From positions 1 to 64,000 of the forward strand of contig NZ_JACOPW010000007.1 in NCBI RefSeq assembly GCF_015461845.1: a stretch of 64,000 nucleotides of DNA, given 5' to 3'. Positions 26,336 through 33,870 of this stretch are shown in pieces. The translations under genes were made by a program, and so were the position numbers. Position 1 is the first letter of the stretch, and every line of letters starts with the position of its first letter. This DNA is from Pseudomonas mucoides. Its GTDB lineage: Bacteria > Pseudomonadota > Gammaproteobacteria > Pseudomonadales > Pseudomonadaceae. Under the pieces are notes generated by a model that saw nothing but the letters and a program-made list of their open reading frames with translations, searched no databases and had not been told where the DNA came from.

Positions 26336-26363
26336 GGCCGCTGCGTTTGCAGCGGCCTTTTTT
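26336..26363 (+). terminator. Orphan Rho-independent terminator
   Basis: A 9-bp perfect stem (GGCCGCTGC with GCAGCGGCC), GTTT loop and six Ts, reading on the plus strand. No plus-strand protein gene ends just upstream; the nearest genes on both sides are DUF1302 (minus) and the amidase (plus, downstream). It may end a small RNA or be left from a lost gene. Confidence 0.8.
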
Positions 26364-26617
26364 ATGGGCGACATTCCAAGATTAGTAGACTGACAAACGA
26401 GCAGAGTTGCAGACAGTTCTCTATATACCTTTTCGCTAATCGAGTGCGCGGCTATCGGTGGCAGTTCAACTCTATTTATCGCCCCCCTACACAGACTTCG
26501 GAAAGCGACTACAGGACTCAGTAAACACGCGAAGCGCAACAGCTATTAAGGTTAATTACAGCTCAGCCATCAATACTAACTACGGCTGACTTCAATTTAA
26601 CCAAGAGCCGTTTTTTC

Positions 26618-27385
26618 ATGAAACCCGTCATCTACAACAAACACCACGCCACCCAGAGTTCCAACAGTCGCGTACGTTTTCTGATTTTTCACTACACGGC
26701 CGGCAACTTCTCCAGTTCGGTCAATGCATTGACCGGCCCGAATGTCAGCGCACATTATCTGGTTCCGGACATCACCGATCCGAGTTACTTGAACGCCGGT
26801 TACACCGGGCAGGAGGTCTTCAGCCTCGTCGACGAAACCAAACGTGCCTGGCATGCGGGTGTCAGTCAGTGGGGTAACCGCAGCAACCTGAACGACACGT
26901 CTATCGGTGTCGAAATCGTTAACCTGGCGACGTTCAGCCAAGGGGTGTTCAATTTCCCGCCGTATCAGCCAGAACAAATTGCTGCGATTGAAGATCTGGC
27001 GCTGAACATTCTTGAGCGCTATCCGGATATCCGCCCGACCCACGTCTTGGGCCACTCTGACGTTGCGGTCGGCCGCAAGAGTGACCCAGGGCCGAAGTTT
27101 CCCTGGCAGGCCCTGTACTTGAAAGGCATTGGTGCCTGGTTCGACGATACCACCCGCGACGCCTATCTTCAGCAATACAACGAAACCGGCATTCCAGCCC
27201 GAACCGAATTGCTCAAGCAGTTCAAAACCTATGGCTATGACGTTTCAAATGCGTCTACCGATCAAGGCTTCATGCAACTGGTTCGAGCCTTTCAGTTGCA
27301 CTTTCGCCCTCAAACATACGACGGAATCATGGACGTGCAAACGGCGGCGAATCTGGCCGCATTGGTTCGCAAGTACTTTCCTTGA
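26618..27385 (+). CDS. N-acetylmuramoyl-L-alanine amidase, AmpDh3 type
   Basis: A 255-aa zinc amidase cleaving the MurNAc-L-Ala bond of peptidoglycan or its anhydro fragments. Amidase_2 domain at residues ~18-160 with the expected zinc ligands His25 (FHYTA), His146 (GHSD) and Asp156 (KSDPGP), and catalytic Glu99 (GVEIVN). A C-terminal peptidoglycan-binding-like domain (LVRAFQLHFRPQTYDGIMDV) follows. It lacks an obvious signal peptide and lipobox, unlike AmpDh2 or AmiD. This matches P. aeruginosa AmpDh3, reported as a type VI secretion effector and as a secondary AmpC-regulating amidase. It stands alone in AT-richer surroundings. Confidence 0.9.
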   Translation: MKPVIYNKHHATQSSNSRVRFLIFHYTAGNFSSSVNALTGPNVSAHYLVPDITDPSYLNAGYTGQEVFSLVDETKRAWHAGVSQWGNRSNLNDTSIGVEIVNLATFSQGVFNFPPYQPEQIAAIEDLALNILERYPDIRPTHVLGHSDVAVGRKSDPGPKFPWQALYLKGIGAWFDDTTRDAYLQQYNETGIPARTELLKQFKTYGYDVSNASTDQGFMQLVRAFQLHFRPQTYDGIMDVQTAANLAALVRKYFP

Positions 27386-27413
27386 TTATCGCTGCAGCTC
27401 CGAACACTAAGCA

Positions 27414-27444
27414 CCAGCAAGGTCATCAACAGTGACCTTGCTGG
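27414..27444. terminator. Hairpin between convergent amidase and SDR genes
   Basis: A 12-bp perfect stem (CCAGCAAGGTCA with TGACCTTGCTGG) with a 7-base loop. Neither strand has a T-tract, so it may be a weak or factor-dependent terminator or an mRNA end stabiliser. Confidence 0.5.
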
Positions 27445-27450
27445 CCTCCA

Positions 27451-28362
27451 TCAAAGCGAATACTTCTGCAAATTTCCCATCATTTCCTTCAGCGCTTCAA
27501 TATTGTCCTTAGGATGCGCCGCGCCCTCGAAATCACAAATCTGCTCCCACTGCGCCGCTACATCCTCCGGCGAGAACCCCACCCGCGGATCGAACCCGGC
27601 ACCGAGGCTGCGTTCCCAGCGCACCTTGCCCATCCAGCCGCCACCGACTTCAAACAAACCGGAAGTCTCCTTGCAGTTTTCACTGGCCAGGTACACCACC
27701 AGCGGGCTGACCAGTTCCGGTTTGAGTTGTTCGAACACTTGCGGCGGGATGAGGCCTTCGGTCATGCGCGTGCCGCCAGTCGGAGCGATGGCGTTGACCA
27801 AAATGTTGTTCTTGCGCCCTTCAATAGCGAGGGTGCGAGTCAGGCCGTAGAGGCCGAGTTTGGCCATGCCGTAGTTGGACTGGCCGAAATTGCCATAGAT
27901 GCCCGAGGTCGACGCGGTGAAGATCACGCGGCCATAGTTTTGCTCGCGCATGTGCGGCCAGGCGGCGCGGGTGACTTTGTAGGCGCCTTCGACGTGGACG
28001 CGGTAAACCAGGTCCCAGTCGGCGTCATCCATCTTGTGGAAAGTCTTGTCGCGCAGGATCCCGGCGTTGTTGACCACCACATCGACACGGCCGAAAACAT
28101 CGAGCGCGTGCTGGACGATTTTGTCGCCGTCGGTAACCGAATCATGGTTGGCTTCGGCGATACCGCCAGCCTCACGAATCTCGGCGACCACGCGATCTGC
28201 TGCGGACGCGTTGGCACCCTCACCTTGCGCCGAGCCGCCGAGATCGTTGACCAGCACTTTGGCGCCCTGTTTGGCGAACAGCAGCGCGTGTGCCCGGCCC
28301 AGGCCGCCGCCTGCACCGGTGACGATCACGACTTTATCTTCGAAGCGCACAGACTCATTCAT
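27451..28362 (-). CDS. Short-chain dehydrogenase, MFE-2-like (3R)-hydroxyacyl-CoA dehydrogenase type
   Basis: 303 aa. NAD-binding TGAGGGLG at residues 15-22 with the subgroup markers GRAHALLFAKQGAKVLVNDL, NNAGILRDKTFHKM and the catalytic YGMAK. The C-terminal extension (FEVGGGWMGKVRWERSLGAG) is typical of the dehydrogenase domain of peroxisomal multifunctional enzyme 2 and its bacterial relatives, which act on (3R)-hydroxyacyl-CoA. The start at 28362 is where homology begins; the frame extends 21 codons further up. It is 111 bases downstream of the MEST-like hydrolase in the same direction. A fatty-acid or acyl-CoA role is inference. Confidence 0.85.
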   Translation of the reverse strand: MNESVRFEDKVVIVTGAGGGLGRAHALLFAKQGAKVLVNDLGGSAQGEGANASAADRVVAEIREAGGIAEANHDSVTDGDKIVQHALDVFGRVDVVVNNAGILRDKTFHKMDDADWDLVYRVHVEGAYKVTRAAWPHMREQNYGRVIFTASTSGIYGNFGQSNYGMAKLGLYGLTRTLAIEGRKNNILVNAIAPTGGTRMTEGLIPPQVFEQLKPELVSPLVVYLASENCKETSGLFEVGGGWMGKVRWERSLGAGFDPRVGFSPEDVAAQWEQICDFEGAAHPKDNIEALKEMMGNLQKYSL

Positions 28363-28473
28363 GGGGAGAACTCCAGCAGGCCAGGGACAATAAGCCCGAG
28401 TGTCAGGCACGGCGCTGCGGGTCACAATGAATAGGGGTGAGGCTGAATGGTGCCCGATAAGGCAGGGGGATAA

Positions 28474-29376
28474 TCAGGAGTACGCGAACCTGCGCGGCGG
28501 CAAAATCAGCCGATCACGAAACTCCAGATAGTGCTTGAGCACCTGCACCGGCGCTTCAGTCTGTGGGTAATGGCCAATCTCGGCCAGCAGAACCGTGTCC
28601 GGATTGGGGATCAGCTCCCGATAGCGCGCGACCATGTGTGCACCGGAAATGGGGTCGACCTCGCCATCAATGACACGCAACGGCACTTCACCGCGCTGCA
28701 TGGCGTCGACCCAACGATCGCGATGGACTCGCCGCTCCGGGATATAGGTGATGAGCTTGTGCATGATTCGTGGGCCGTGATTGCTCTCGACCAGCCCCCA
28801 GAAATCATCCATCTCACTTTCAGTCGGCCGGGTCATCCGCCCGAAAATCTGCCGAAAACTCTTCACCAGCGCGTCACGCGTGAAGGCGCGGCCAATCATC
28901 CAGCCCAAGGGGCTGAGCAGCAGCTTTTGCGCCAGCAGCGGACGATGGGTTTCGGGAAACAGGCCACCGTTGAGGAACACACAACTGGCGAGGTGAATGC
29001 GGGTTTCGTAATGCCGGGCCAACAGTTCCTGCGCCACGCTGTCGCCATAGTCGTGAGCCAGCACGTGCACCGGTTGGGTGACACTCAAATGCGCCAGCAA
29101 CGCCTGTTGCAAGTCCGCCTGTTCGAGCAGGCTGTATTCGTGGTCCACCGGTTTGGCAGAGTCGCCGAAACCGAGCATGTCGCAGGCAATCACTCGATAG
29201 CGTTGCGCCAGTGGCTGCCACAAGTAATGCCAATCCCAACTGGCAGTCGGAAAGCCATGAATGAGCAACAGCGGCTCACCCTGCCCGGCCGTCCAATAGC
29301 GAATGGTCTGGCCACGGAATACGAACGTCTGGCCGCGTTTGCGCCAGACACACAGGGGGATCTCGGCGAGTGGCAT
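28474..29376 (-). CDS. Alpha/beta hydrolase, MEST/epoxide-hydrolase-like
   Basis: 300 aa. The oxyanion motif HGFPTASWDW is at residues 40-49. The nucleophile elbow is LAHDYGDSVAQELL, with Asp109 in the position used by epoxide hydrolases and haloalkane dehalogenases. Candidate acid Asp241 (GEVDP) and base His269 (IGHYPQ) follow. HDYGDSVAQELL, FLNGGLFPETHRPLLAQKLL and GHYPQTE closely resemble, from memory, vertebrate MEST (PEG1), whose reaction is unsettled. Its ATG overlaps the TAA of the aldolase-like gene (TAATG), so the two are coupled. Substrate unknown. Confidence 0.82.
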   Translation of the reverse strand: MPLAEIPLCVWRKRGQTFVFRGQTIRYWTAGQGEPLLLIHGFPTASWDWHYLWQPLAQRYRVIACDMLGFGDSAKPVDHEYSLLEQADLQQALLAHLSVTQPVHVLAHDYGDSVAQELLARHYETRIHLASCVFLNGGLFPETHRPLLAQKLLLSPLGWMIGRAFTRDALVKSFRQIFGRMTRPTESEMDDFWGLVESNHGPRIMHKLITYIPERRVHRDRWVDAMQRGEVPLRVIDGEVDPISGAHMVARYRELIPNPDTVLLAEIGHYPQTEAPVQVLKHYLEFRDRLILPPRRFAYS

Positions 29377-30158
29377 TAGAGTTTATAACCCGGGTCTTGT
29401 TGATCGAGTTTGCGTAGCAGCGCCGGCCAGGCCAGCGCGCCACCCATCCCTTGAGCACTTTTGGTCACGCCGGCGATCATCGCCTTGGCGCCCGCCAGAA
29501 TCTGCGGTTGGATGGCGATCAATTCGGCGCCGCCATTCTGCGCCAGCACCTGAATATCGCAGGCGCGCTGGAAGGTAAACATCATCAGAAACGTATCGGC
29601 GATGGTGCCACCACAGGTCAGCAGACCGTGGTTGTGCAGCATCAGGAAATTGTTTTCACCGAGGTCGGCTTGCAGGCGTGCCTTCTCTTCATGGTTCAGC
29701 GCCACGCCTTCATACGCGTGGTAAGCCAGGCTGGACAGGACAAACAAGGATTGCTGACTGATCGGCAGAATGCCCTGTTTTTGCGCCGAGACTGCAACAC
29801 CCGCCGCGGTGTGGGTGTGCAGTACGCACACCACATCGTGGCGAACTTCATGCACGGCGCTGTGAATGGTGTAACCCGCCGGGTTGATCTCGTAAGGACT
29901 GTCCATCAACTTGTTGCCGGCCTGATCGACCTTGACCAGGCTTGACGCGGTGATTTCGTGAAACATCAGCCCGAACGGGTTGATCAGAAAATCTTCGGTG
30001 CCCGGCACCTTGGCCGAGATGTGCGTAAAGATCAGATCGTCCCAGCCATGCGCGGCGACCAAACGATAACAGGCCGCGAGATCGACGCGAGTTTGCCACT
30101 CGGCGGCACTGACCTGACCTTTGACACTGTGGGGTGACTGGACGGGAGCAACATTCAC
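29376..30158 (-). CDS. Class II aldolase/adducin family protein
   Basis: 260 aa. Zinc-binding HTHT (His114, His116) and NHG later in the chain match the aldolase II fold, and GWDDLIFTHISAKVPG is a family hallmark. Where fuculose-phosphate aldolase has its catalytic Glu before the histidines, this protein reads EINPAGYTIHSAVHE, the adducin-type pattern, so ordinary aldolase activity is doubtful. Starts with GTG behind a strong AGGAGG. First gene of the aldolase-hydrolase-(SDR) operon. Confidence 0.85.
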   Translation of the reverse strand: MNVAPVQSPHSVKGQVSAAEWQTRVDLAACYRLVAAHGWDDLIFTHISAKVPGTEDFLINPFGLMFHEITASSLVKVDQAGNKLMDSPYEINPAGYTIHSAVHEVRHDVVCVLHTHTAAGVAVSAQKQGILPISQQSLFVLSSLAYHAYEGVALNHEEKARLQADLGENNFLMLHNHGLLTCGGTIADTFLMMFTFQRACDIQVLAQNGGAELIAIQPQILAGAKAMIAGVTKSAQGMGGALAWPALLRKLDQQDPGYKL

Positions 30159-30363
30159 GGCAAGACCTCCTGTTCTTATTGTTCTGCTGTCGTCACAGCA
30201 GTCTAGTCAGCCCCCGGTCTTCGTGTAGTTGCATTGGCAGCCAGCTTGATGGCCTAGCGAGTCAGCGGCGCAATGAGTCTGGATCCATGTCAAAGGACCG
30301 ACGCCAGTAACCCTGTAGCGAACAGACTCAGTTGCCTCGTCAGAAGTATGACGAGCCTCATCT

Positions 30364-30816
30364 TCAGCGCAAAGCGCTGACCAATTCTTTGAGCCAGGGC
30401 TCGGCATCGGTTTCCGGGGTCACTGTTTCGCTGGCGTCCAGACGCAGCATCGGCAGTACGACACGCAGCCCCAGCTCACCGAACAATTCGTGCATTTGTT
30501 CGCCGCCGCCACAGAACGTATCGCCATAGCTCGCATCGCCCAAGGCGATGACCGCTCCCGGCAGGCCGCGCCAGGCGCCGGGCAGTTGATCGCGAATCAT
30601 CGAATACAACGGTTGCAGGTTGTCCGGCAATTCACCCATGCCGGTGGTCGACGTCACCGCCAGAAACGCTTGCGGTTCGAAAGCCAGGACATCGGCCAGT
30701 GACGCGCGCGGGTTGTGCAGGGTTTCGTGACCGGCAGCGTTCAAAATTTTTGCGGCGTGACGGGCGACTTCTTCAGCCGTGCCGTACACCGAGCCGGAAA
30801 TAATGGCGACTTTCAT
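30364..30816 (-). CDS. Flavodoxin (MioC-like)
   Basis: A 150-aa FMN-binding electron carrier. The phosphate-binding loop SGSVYGTAEEVA is at the N-terminus; TSTTGMGELPDN and ALGDASYGDTFCGGGEQMHE supply the isoalloxazine and acidic loops. The size fits short MioC/YqcA flavodoxins. The ATG at 30816 is chosen because MKVAIISGS is the domain start. It is divergent from the LOV photoreceptor gene across 101 bases, so the two probably share control elements. Confidence 0.88.
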   Translation of the reverse strand: MKVAIISGSVYGTAEEVARHAAKILNAAGHETLHNPRASLADVLAFEPQAFLAVTSTTGMGELPDNLQPLYSMIRDQLPGAWRGLPGAVIALGDASYGDTFCGGGEQMHELFGELGLRVVLPMLRLDASETVTPETDAEPWLKELVSALR

Positions 30817-30865
30817 CAATCTGATCCTGAAACTGAGTGAAAGACCGGATATTAACAGCAGGACC

Positions 30866-30887
30866 TGCATTGTTCTTTTAGAATGCA
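30866..30887. promoter_or_regulatory. Palindrome in the flavodoxin-LOV divergent promoter
   Basis: TGCATT and AATGCA form a perfect inverted repeat separated by 10 bases, about 30 bases before the LOV start codon. Position suits an operator for the nearby LitR-type regulator. The heptamer AACAATG (seen inverted here) also occurs at 33102 in the regulator's own upstream region, but that match could be chance. Confidence 0.45.
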
Positions 30888-30917
30888 ACACACCCTCAAA
30901 CCGGAAAGGACTCTCCG

Positions 30918-31394
30918 ATGATCAATGCTCAACTGCTGCAAATGGTGATCAACGCTTCCAACGACGGCATCGTGATCGCCGAAAAGGAAGGCGAGCAGGA
31001 CAAGATCCTGATTTACGTCAACCCGGCGTTCGAACGACTGACGGGTTACACCAGCGAAGAAATCCTCTATCAGGATTGTCGTTTCTTGCAGTCGGGCGAC
31101 CGGGATCAGGAAGCGCTTCCAACCATACGCGACGCATTGAACAAGGAAGGATCCTGCCGGGAAATCCTCAGGAACTACCGCAAGGACGGCACGCCTTTCT
31201 GGAATGAACTCTCGCTATCGACAGTGAAAGACCCGAACGACGGGCAGACTTATTTCGTCGGTGTGCAGAAGGACGTCACGACGCAAGTCAAAGCACAGCA
31301 GCGCGTGGCGCAACTGGAATCACAGTTGGCCGAGGCGCTCGCCGAACTATCTGCGCTGAAAGCGACGAACGGCGCAAACAAAACTGCGAATTAA
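30918..31394 (+). CDS. Short LOV-domain blue-light photoreceptor (SB1-LOV type)
   Basis: A 158-aa protein consisting of one PAS/LOV domain plus an N-cap and a C-terminal helix (J-alpha/coiled coil, RVAQLESQLAEALAELSALK). The flavin motif is YQDCRFLQSGDRDQ, with the photoactive cysteine at Cys54, and FVGVQKDVT ends the LOV core. It closely resembles P. putida PpSB1-LOV, in which blue light forms a cysteinyl-FMN adduct with an unusually slow dark recovery. There is no output domain, so signalling must go through a partner; the LitR-type regulator at 32058 is the obvious candidate. GGAAAGGA precedes the ATG. Confidence 0.93.
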   Translation: MINAQLLQMVINASNDGIVIAEKEGEQDKILIYVNPAFERLTGYTSEEILYQDCRFLQSGDRDQEALPTIRDALNKEGSCREILRNYRKDGTPFWNELSLSTVKDPNDGQTYFVGVQKDVTTQVKAQQRVAQLESQLAEALAELSALKATNGANKTAN

Positions 31395-32054
31395 GTGTCA
31401 TTAACTACAATCACCAATGACTTTGTAACTATACCTTTCGAGCAAGCCATGCAGCGCGACGCACTCCTCACTCAGGATGAGCTGGATTTCATCCAGACCA
31501 TGCAACACAACCCGCAGCTCAATGTGCGGGATGCGACGTCGAGCCTGCTCGTCAACGGTGGTTCGCAGATACGTGATTTGCTCACGCGCCTCGCCGCTCA
31601 TGAGCAAGTCACCATCCAGGCCAATTTCGAAAACCAGCAAATGACCTTCCCCCTCCACCTGGTGGAAGACGAGTTTCATGCGCTGCATTTGCGTCTGGGT
31701 GTGCCAAGCATTTACGAAGACGGGCCAATGGTCCGTCCTTGGCGCTTGGTCCTGGAAGAACCGGTGGCGCTGGAAAACGCCAAAGGCCAGCCAGGCACGA
31801 TGTATGTGCATGAAGTGTCGTGCAAAGGGGTTTTGCTGGAAGTCCGCAACAAGACCAAGCCACCCAAGCATTTTGCCTTGTGGTTCAGCCCGTCCGGCTA
31901 TGAACGGATTGCATTGCGCGGCAGCTTTGAGCGTGAAACCGAACAGGGCTTTTACGCCTACGAGTTGAGCCAGTCTGACAAGGACGAAACCGAACGTCTG
32001 CGCCAGTATATCCTTCAGCAACATCGCCTGACACACCCCGCCCTACATATCTGA
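31395..32054 (+). CDS. YcgR/PilZ-like protein with degenerate c-di-GMP motif
   Basis: 219 aa. It begins with GTG directly after the LOV stop (TAAGTG); an in-frame ATG at 31449 is the alternative start. The middle (LLTRLAAHEQVTIQANFENQ, MTFPLHLVEDEFHALHL) looks like the YcgR N-terminal barrel. A PilZ-like barrel follows, where Arg114/Arg117 (VRPWR) and EVSCKG (140-145) sit in place of the canonical RxxxR and D/NxSxxG. With both motifs altered, cyclic-di-GMP binding is uncertain. Located between the light sensor and its likely regulator, and cotranscribed with the LOV gene. Confidence 0.65.
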   Translation: MSLTTITNDFVTIPFEQAMQRDALLTQDELDFIQTMQHNPQLNVRDATSSLLVNGGSQIRDLLTRLAAHEQVTIQANFENQQMTFPLHLVEDEFHALHLRLGVPSIYEDGPMVRPWRLVLEEPVALENAKGQPGTMYVHEVSCKGVLLEVRNKTKPPKHFALWFSPSGYERIALRGSFERETEQGFYAYELSQSDKDETERLRQYILQQHRLTHPALHI

Positions 32055-32057
32055 ATC

Positions 32058-33056
32058 TCAGGTATCCAGATTTCCCGCCAGGAACTGTTTCAGACGCTGG
32101 CGCATCACCGTCCCCTCATTCCCCAGACAACCGATCGATGACCCGGCCAGGCTTTCCTGAGCCAGTTCCGACGTGTCGCCGGCGAGCAACAATCGACAAT
32201 CCAGGCTCATGGCCAGGCGATTTAGCCGCCGGGGCAATTCTGCGGTCGGCGCGTGATTGGACACCAACACCAACGCCTGGGGTTTGACCCGCTCACAGAT
32301 CAGGGTCAACTCGTCGAAGGGCTGACCAATCGCCAGCACCTGAATTGCCGAATCGACACTGCTCAAGTACAGCGCGGTGATCAGGACTTCCAGCTCACGG
32401 GCCTGGTCGGCCAATGCACAGACGATGATTCGACGTGGCTGCATGACACGCACCAGCAGCAGCCTTTGCAACACGCGAGAACGTAGAAAGCCGTCCAGAA
32501 AAAGCCACTTGCTGGTCAGGCCGAAGGCTTCATGGTGGTGCAGCAATTGCTTCCAGAGCGGCAGCAAAATGTCCTCGAACACCACTGAGAGCGGGTAGCT
32601 GGAGAAGATCTGCCCATAAACCTGCTCCAACTGCAACTCGTCAAAGGCCTTCACCGCGGCCAGGACTTGTTCCTGCCATTGGGTGTAGTCAGCCTGAACG
32701 AGTTCGTTCGGAATGATCTGCGCCAGCGCCTTGAGCGGTTCGATCTTGGCGAGGATCTTGCCAACCTTGCTGACTGCGACGCCGCGCTCGACCCAGTCGA
32801 GAATGCTACGAACGCGCTCGATATCGGCCATCGAGTACAAGCGATGCCCACTTTCGGTGCGCAAAGGCTGGATCAGACCATAACGCCGCTCCCAGGCACG
32901 CAGCGTAACCGGGTTGATCCCCGTCAGACGCGCGACCTCTCGAATTGGAAATAGCTCTTCCTGCTCAATGGAAAGCTTCACCTGCGCGGTAGTAGATGTA
33001 GCGTCAGTCAGTACCGGCATCAGAAAATCGACGTCCCTGGTCAAATTGGATCCCAT
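32058..33056 (-). CDS. LitR/CarH-like MerR-family regulator lacking the B12-binding signature
   Basis: 332 aa. N-terminal MerR helix-turn-helix at about residues 35-105 (FPIREVARLTGINPVTLRAW, ERRYGLIQPLRTESGHRLY), then helical-bundle and Rossmann domains of the CarH/LitR layout. The cobalamin features are absent: no Trp/Glu-His pair in the bundle (HHHEAFGLTSKWLFLDGFLR) and no DxHxxG-type His in the Rossmann part (ALADQARELEVLITALYLSS). This is the class II LitR architecture (PplR in P. putida) in which light is sensed by an SB1-LOV protein instead of adenosylcobalamin. It converges on the LOV/YcgR-like genes and is divergent from the pterin genes. Confidence 0.85.
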   Translation of the reverse strand: MGSNLTRDVDFLMPVLTDATSTTAQVKLSIEQEELFPIREVARLTGINPVTLRAWERRYGLIQPLRTESGHRLYSMADIERVRSILDWVERGVAVSKVGKILAKIEPLKALAQIIPNELVQADYTQWQEQVLAAVKAFDELQLEQVYGQIFSSYPLSVVFEDILLPLWKQLLHHHEAFGLTSKWLFLDGFLRSRVLQRLLLVRVMQPRRIIVCALADQARELEVLITALYLSSVDSAIQVLAIGQPFDELTLICERVKPQALVLVSNHAPTAELPRRLNRLAMSLDCRLLLAGDTSELAQESLAGSSIGCLGNEGTVMRQRLKQFLAGNLDT

Positions 33057-33226
33057 TTAACCCTCCCCCTCCCGGACTTTTCAAGGCATTTATTAACGAC
33101 AAACAATGTTGGGGGCTTGGCCATAATCAGGAATAATCCTTGCTTGTCTCAAGTCGCAGCCCACCACCCCGGTGCTGTGCCTGGCGAAACGCCTACCCGG
33201 TGTACCGCAAACGTTCACGGAGATAC

Positions 33227-33799
33227 ATGATGTCTACCTCACCCGTCACCCTGATGGTTGCGCGCCGCGTGGCCGAAGGGCGCTATCAAGACCTGATGGC
33301 CTGGTTGCGCGAAGGCGAGCAACTGGCTACCGATTTTCCCGGTTATCTGGGCTCTGGCGTGCTCGCTCCGCCGCCCGACGATGACGAATTCCAGATTATT
33401 TTCCGCTTTGCCGATGAGCAGACCATGCACGCCTGGGAACACTCTGCGTCGCGCACAGCCTGGCTGGCACGCGGCAGTGACCTGTTTGCCCACAAGACGG
33501 AACATCGCGTCAGCGGGATCGAGGGCTGGTTCGGCGCGGTCGGTCAGCGCCCGCCCCGCTGGAAACAGGCGGTAGCGATCTGGCTGGCGTTCTTTCCAGT
33601 GTCCCTGTTGTTCAACTTTATCCTGGGGCCTTTGCTGAACGAAGTGAGCCTGCTGCCACGGGTGCTTGTCAGCACGCTGTGCCTGACGCCGTTGATGGTC
33701 TACTTCTTCATTCCGTTGTCGACCCGCCTGCTGGCCAACTGGCTGAATAGCACACCGGCACGGCCATTGACTGTCCAGCCTTCCACACAGAACCGCTAA
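33227..33799 (+). CDS. Antibiotic-biosynthesis-monooxygenase-like membrane protein
   Basis: About 190 aa. The N-terminal ~95 residues form an ABM/dimeric alpha-beta barrel domain (VTLMVARRVAEGRYQDLMAW, then EFQIIFRFADEQTMHAWEHS). Two membrane segments follow near the C-terminus (AVAIWLAFFPVSLLFNFILG, VLVSTLCLTPLMVYFFIPLS). Two adjacent ATGs are possible; 33227 has GGAG 6 bases before it. Such fusions are of unknown activity. First gene on the plus side of the regulator, probably heading a light-controlled transcript with folM, folE and folX. Confidence 0.78.
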   Translation: MMSTSPVTLMVARRVAEGRYQDLMAWLREGEQLATDFPGYLGSGVLAPPPDDDEFQIIFRFADEQTMHAWEHSASRTAWLARGSDLFAHKTEHRVSGIEGWFGAVGQRPPRWKQAVAIWLAFFPVSLLFNFILGPLLNEVSLLPRVLVSTLCLTPLMVYFFIPLSTRLLANWLNSTPARPLTVQPSTQNR

Positions 33800-33870
33800 G
33801 CCGTCACCAACATAGGTACACGCCTCCCGTCGCTGGTATAGTTTTGCTCTTACCGCGACGCGAGCCGTTC

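Noticed and set aside
26330..26539. 69-aa minus-strand frame ending KKAAANAAAK
   Set aside because: Its end is simply the terminator palindrome read in reverse; no homology or start signal.
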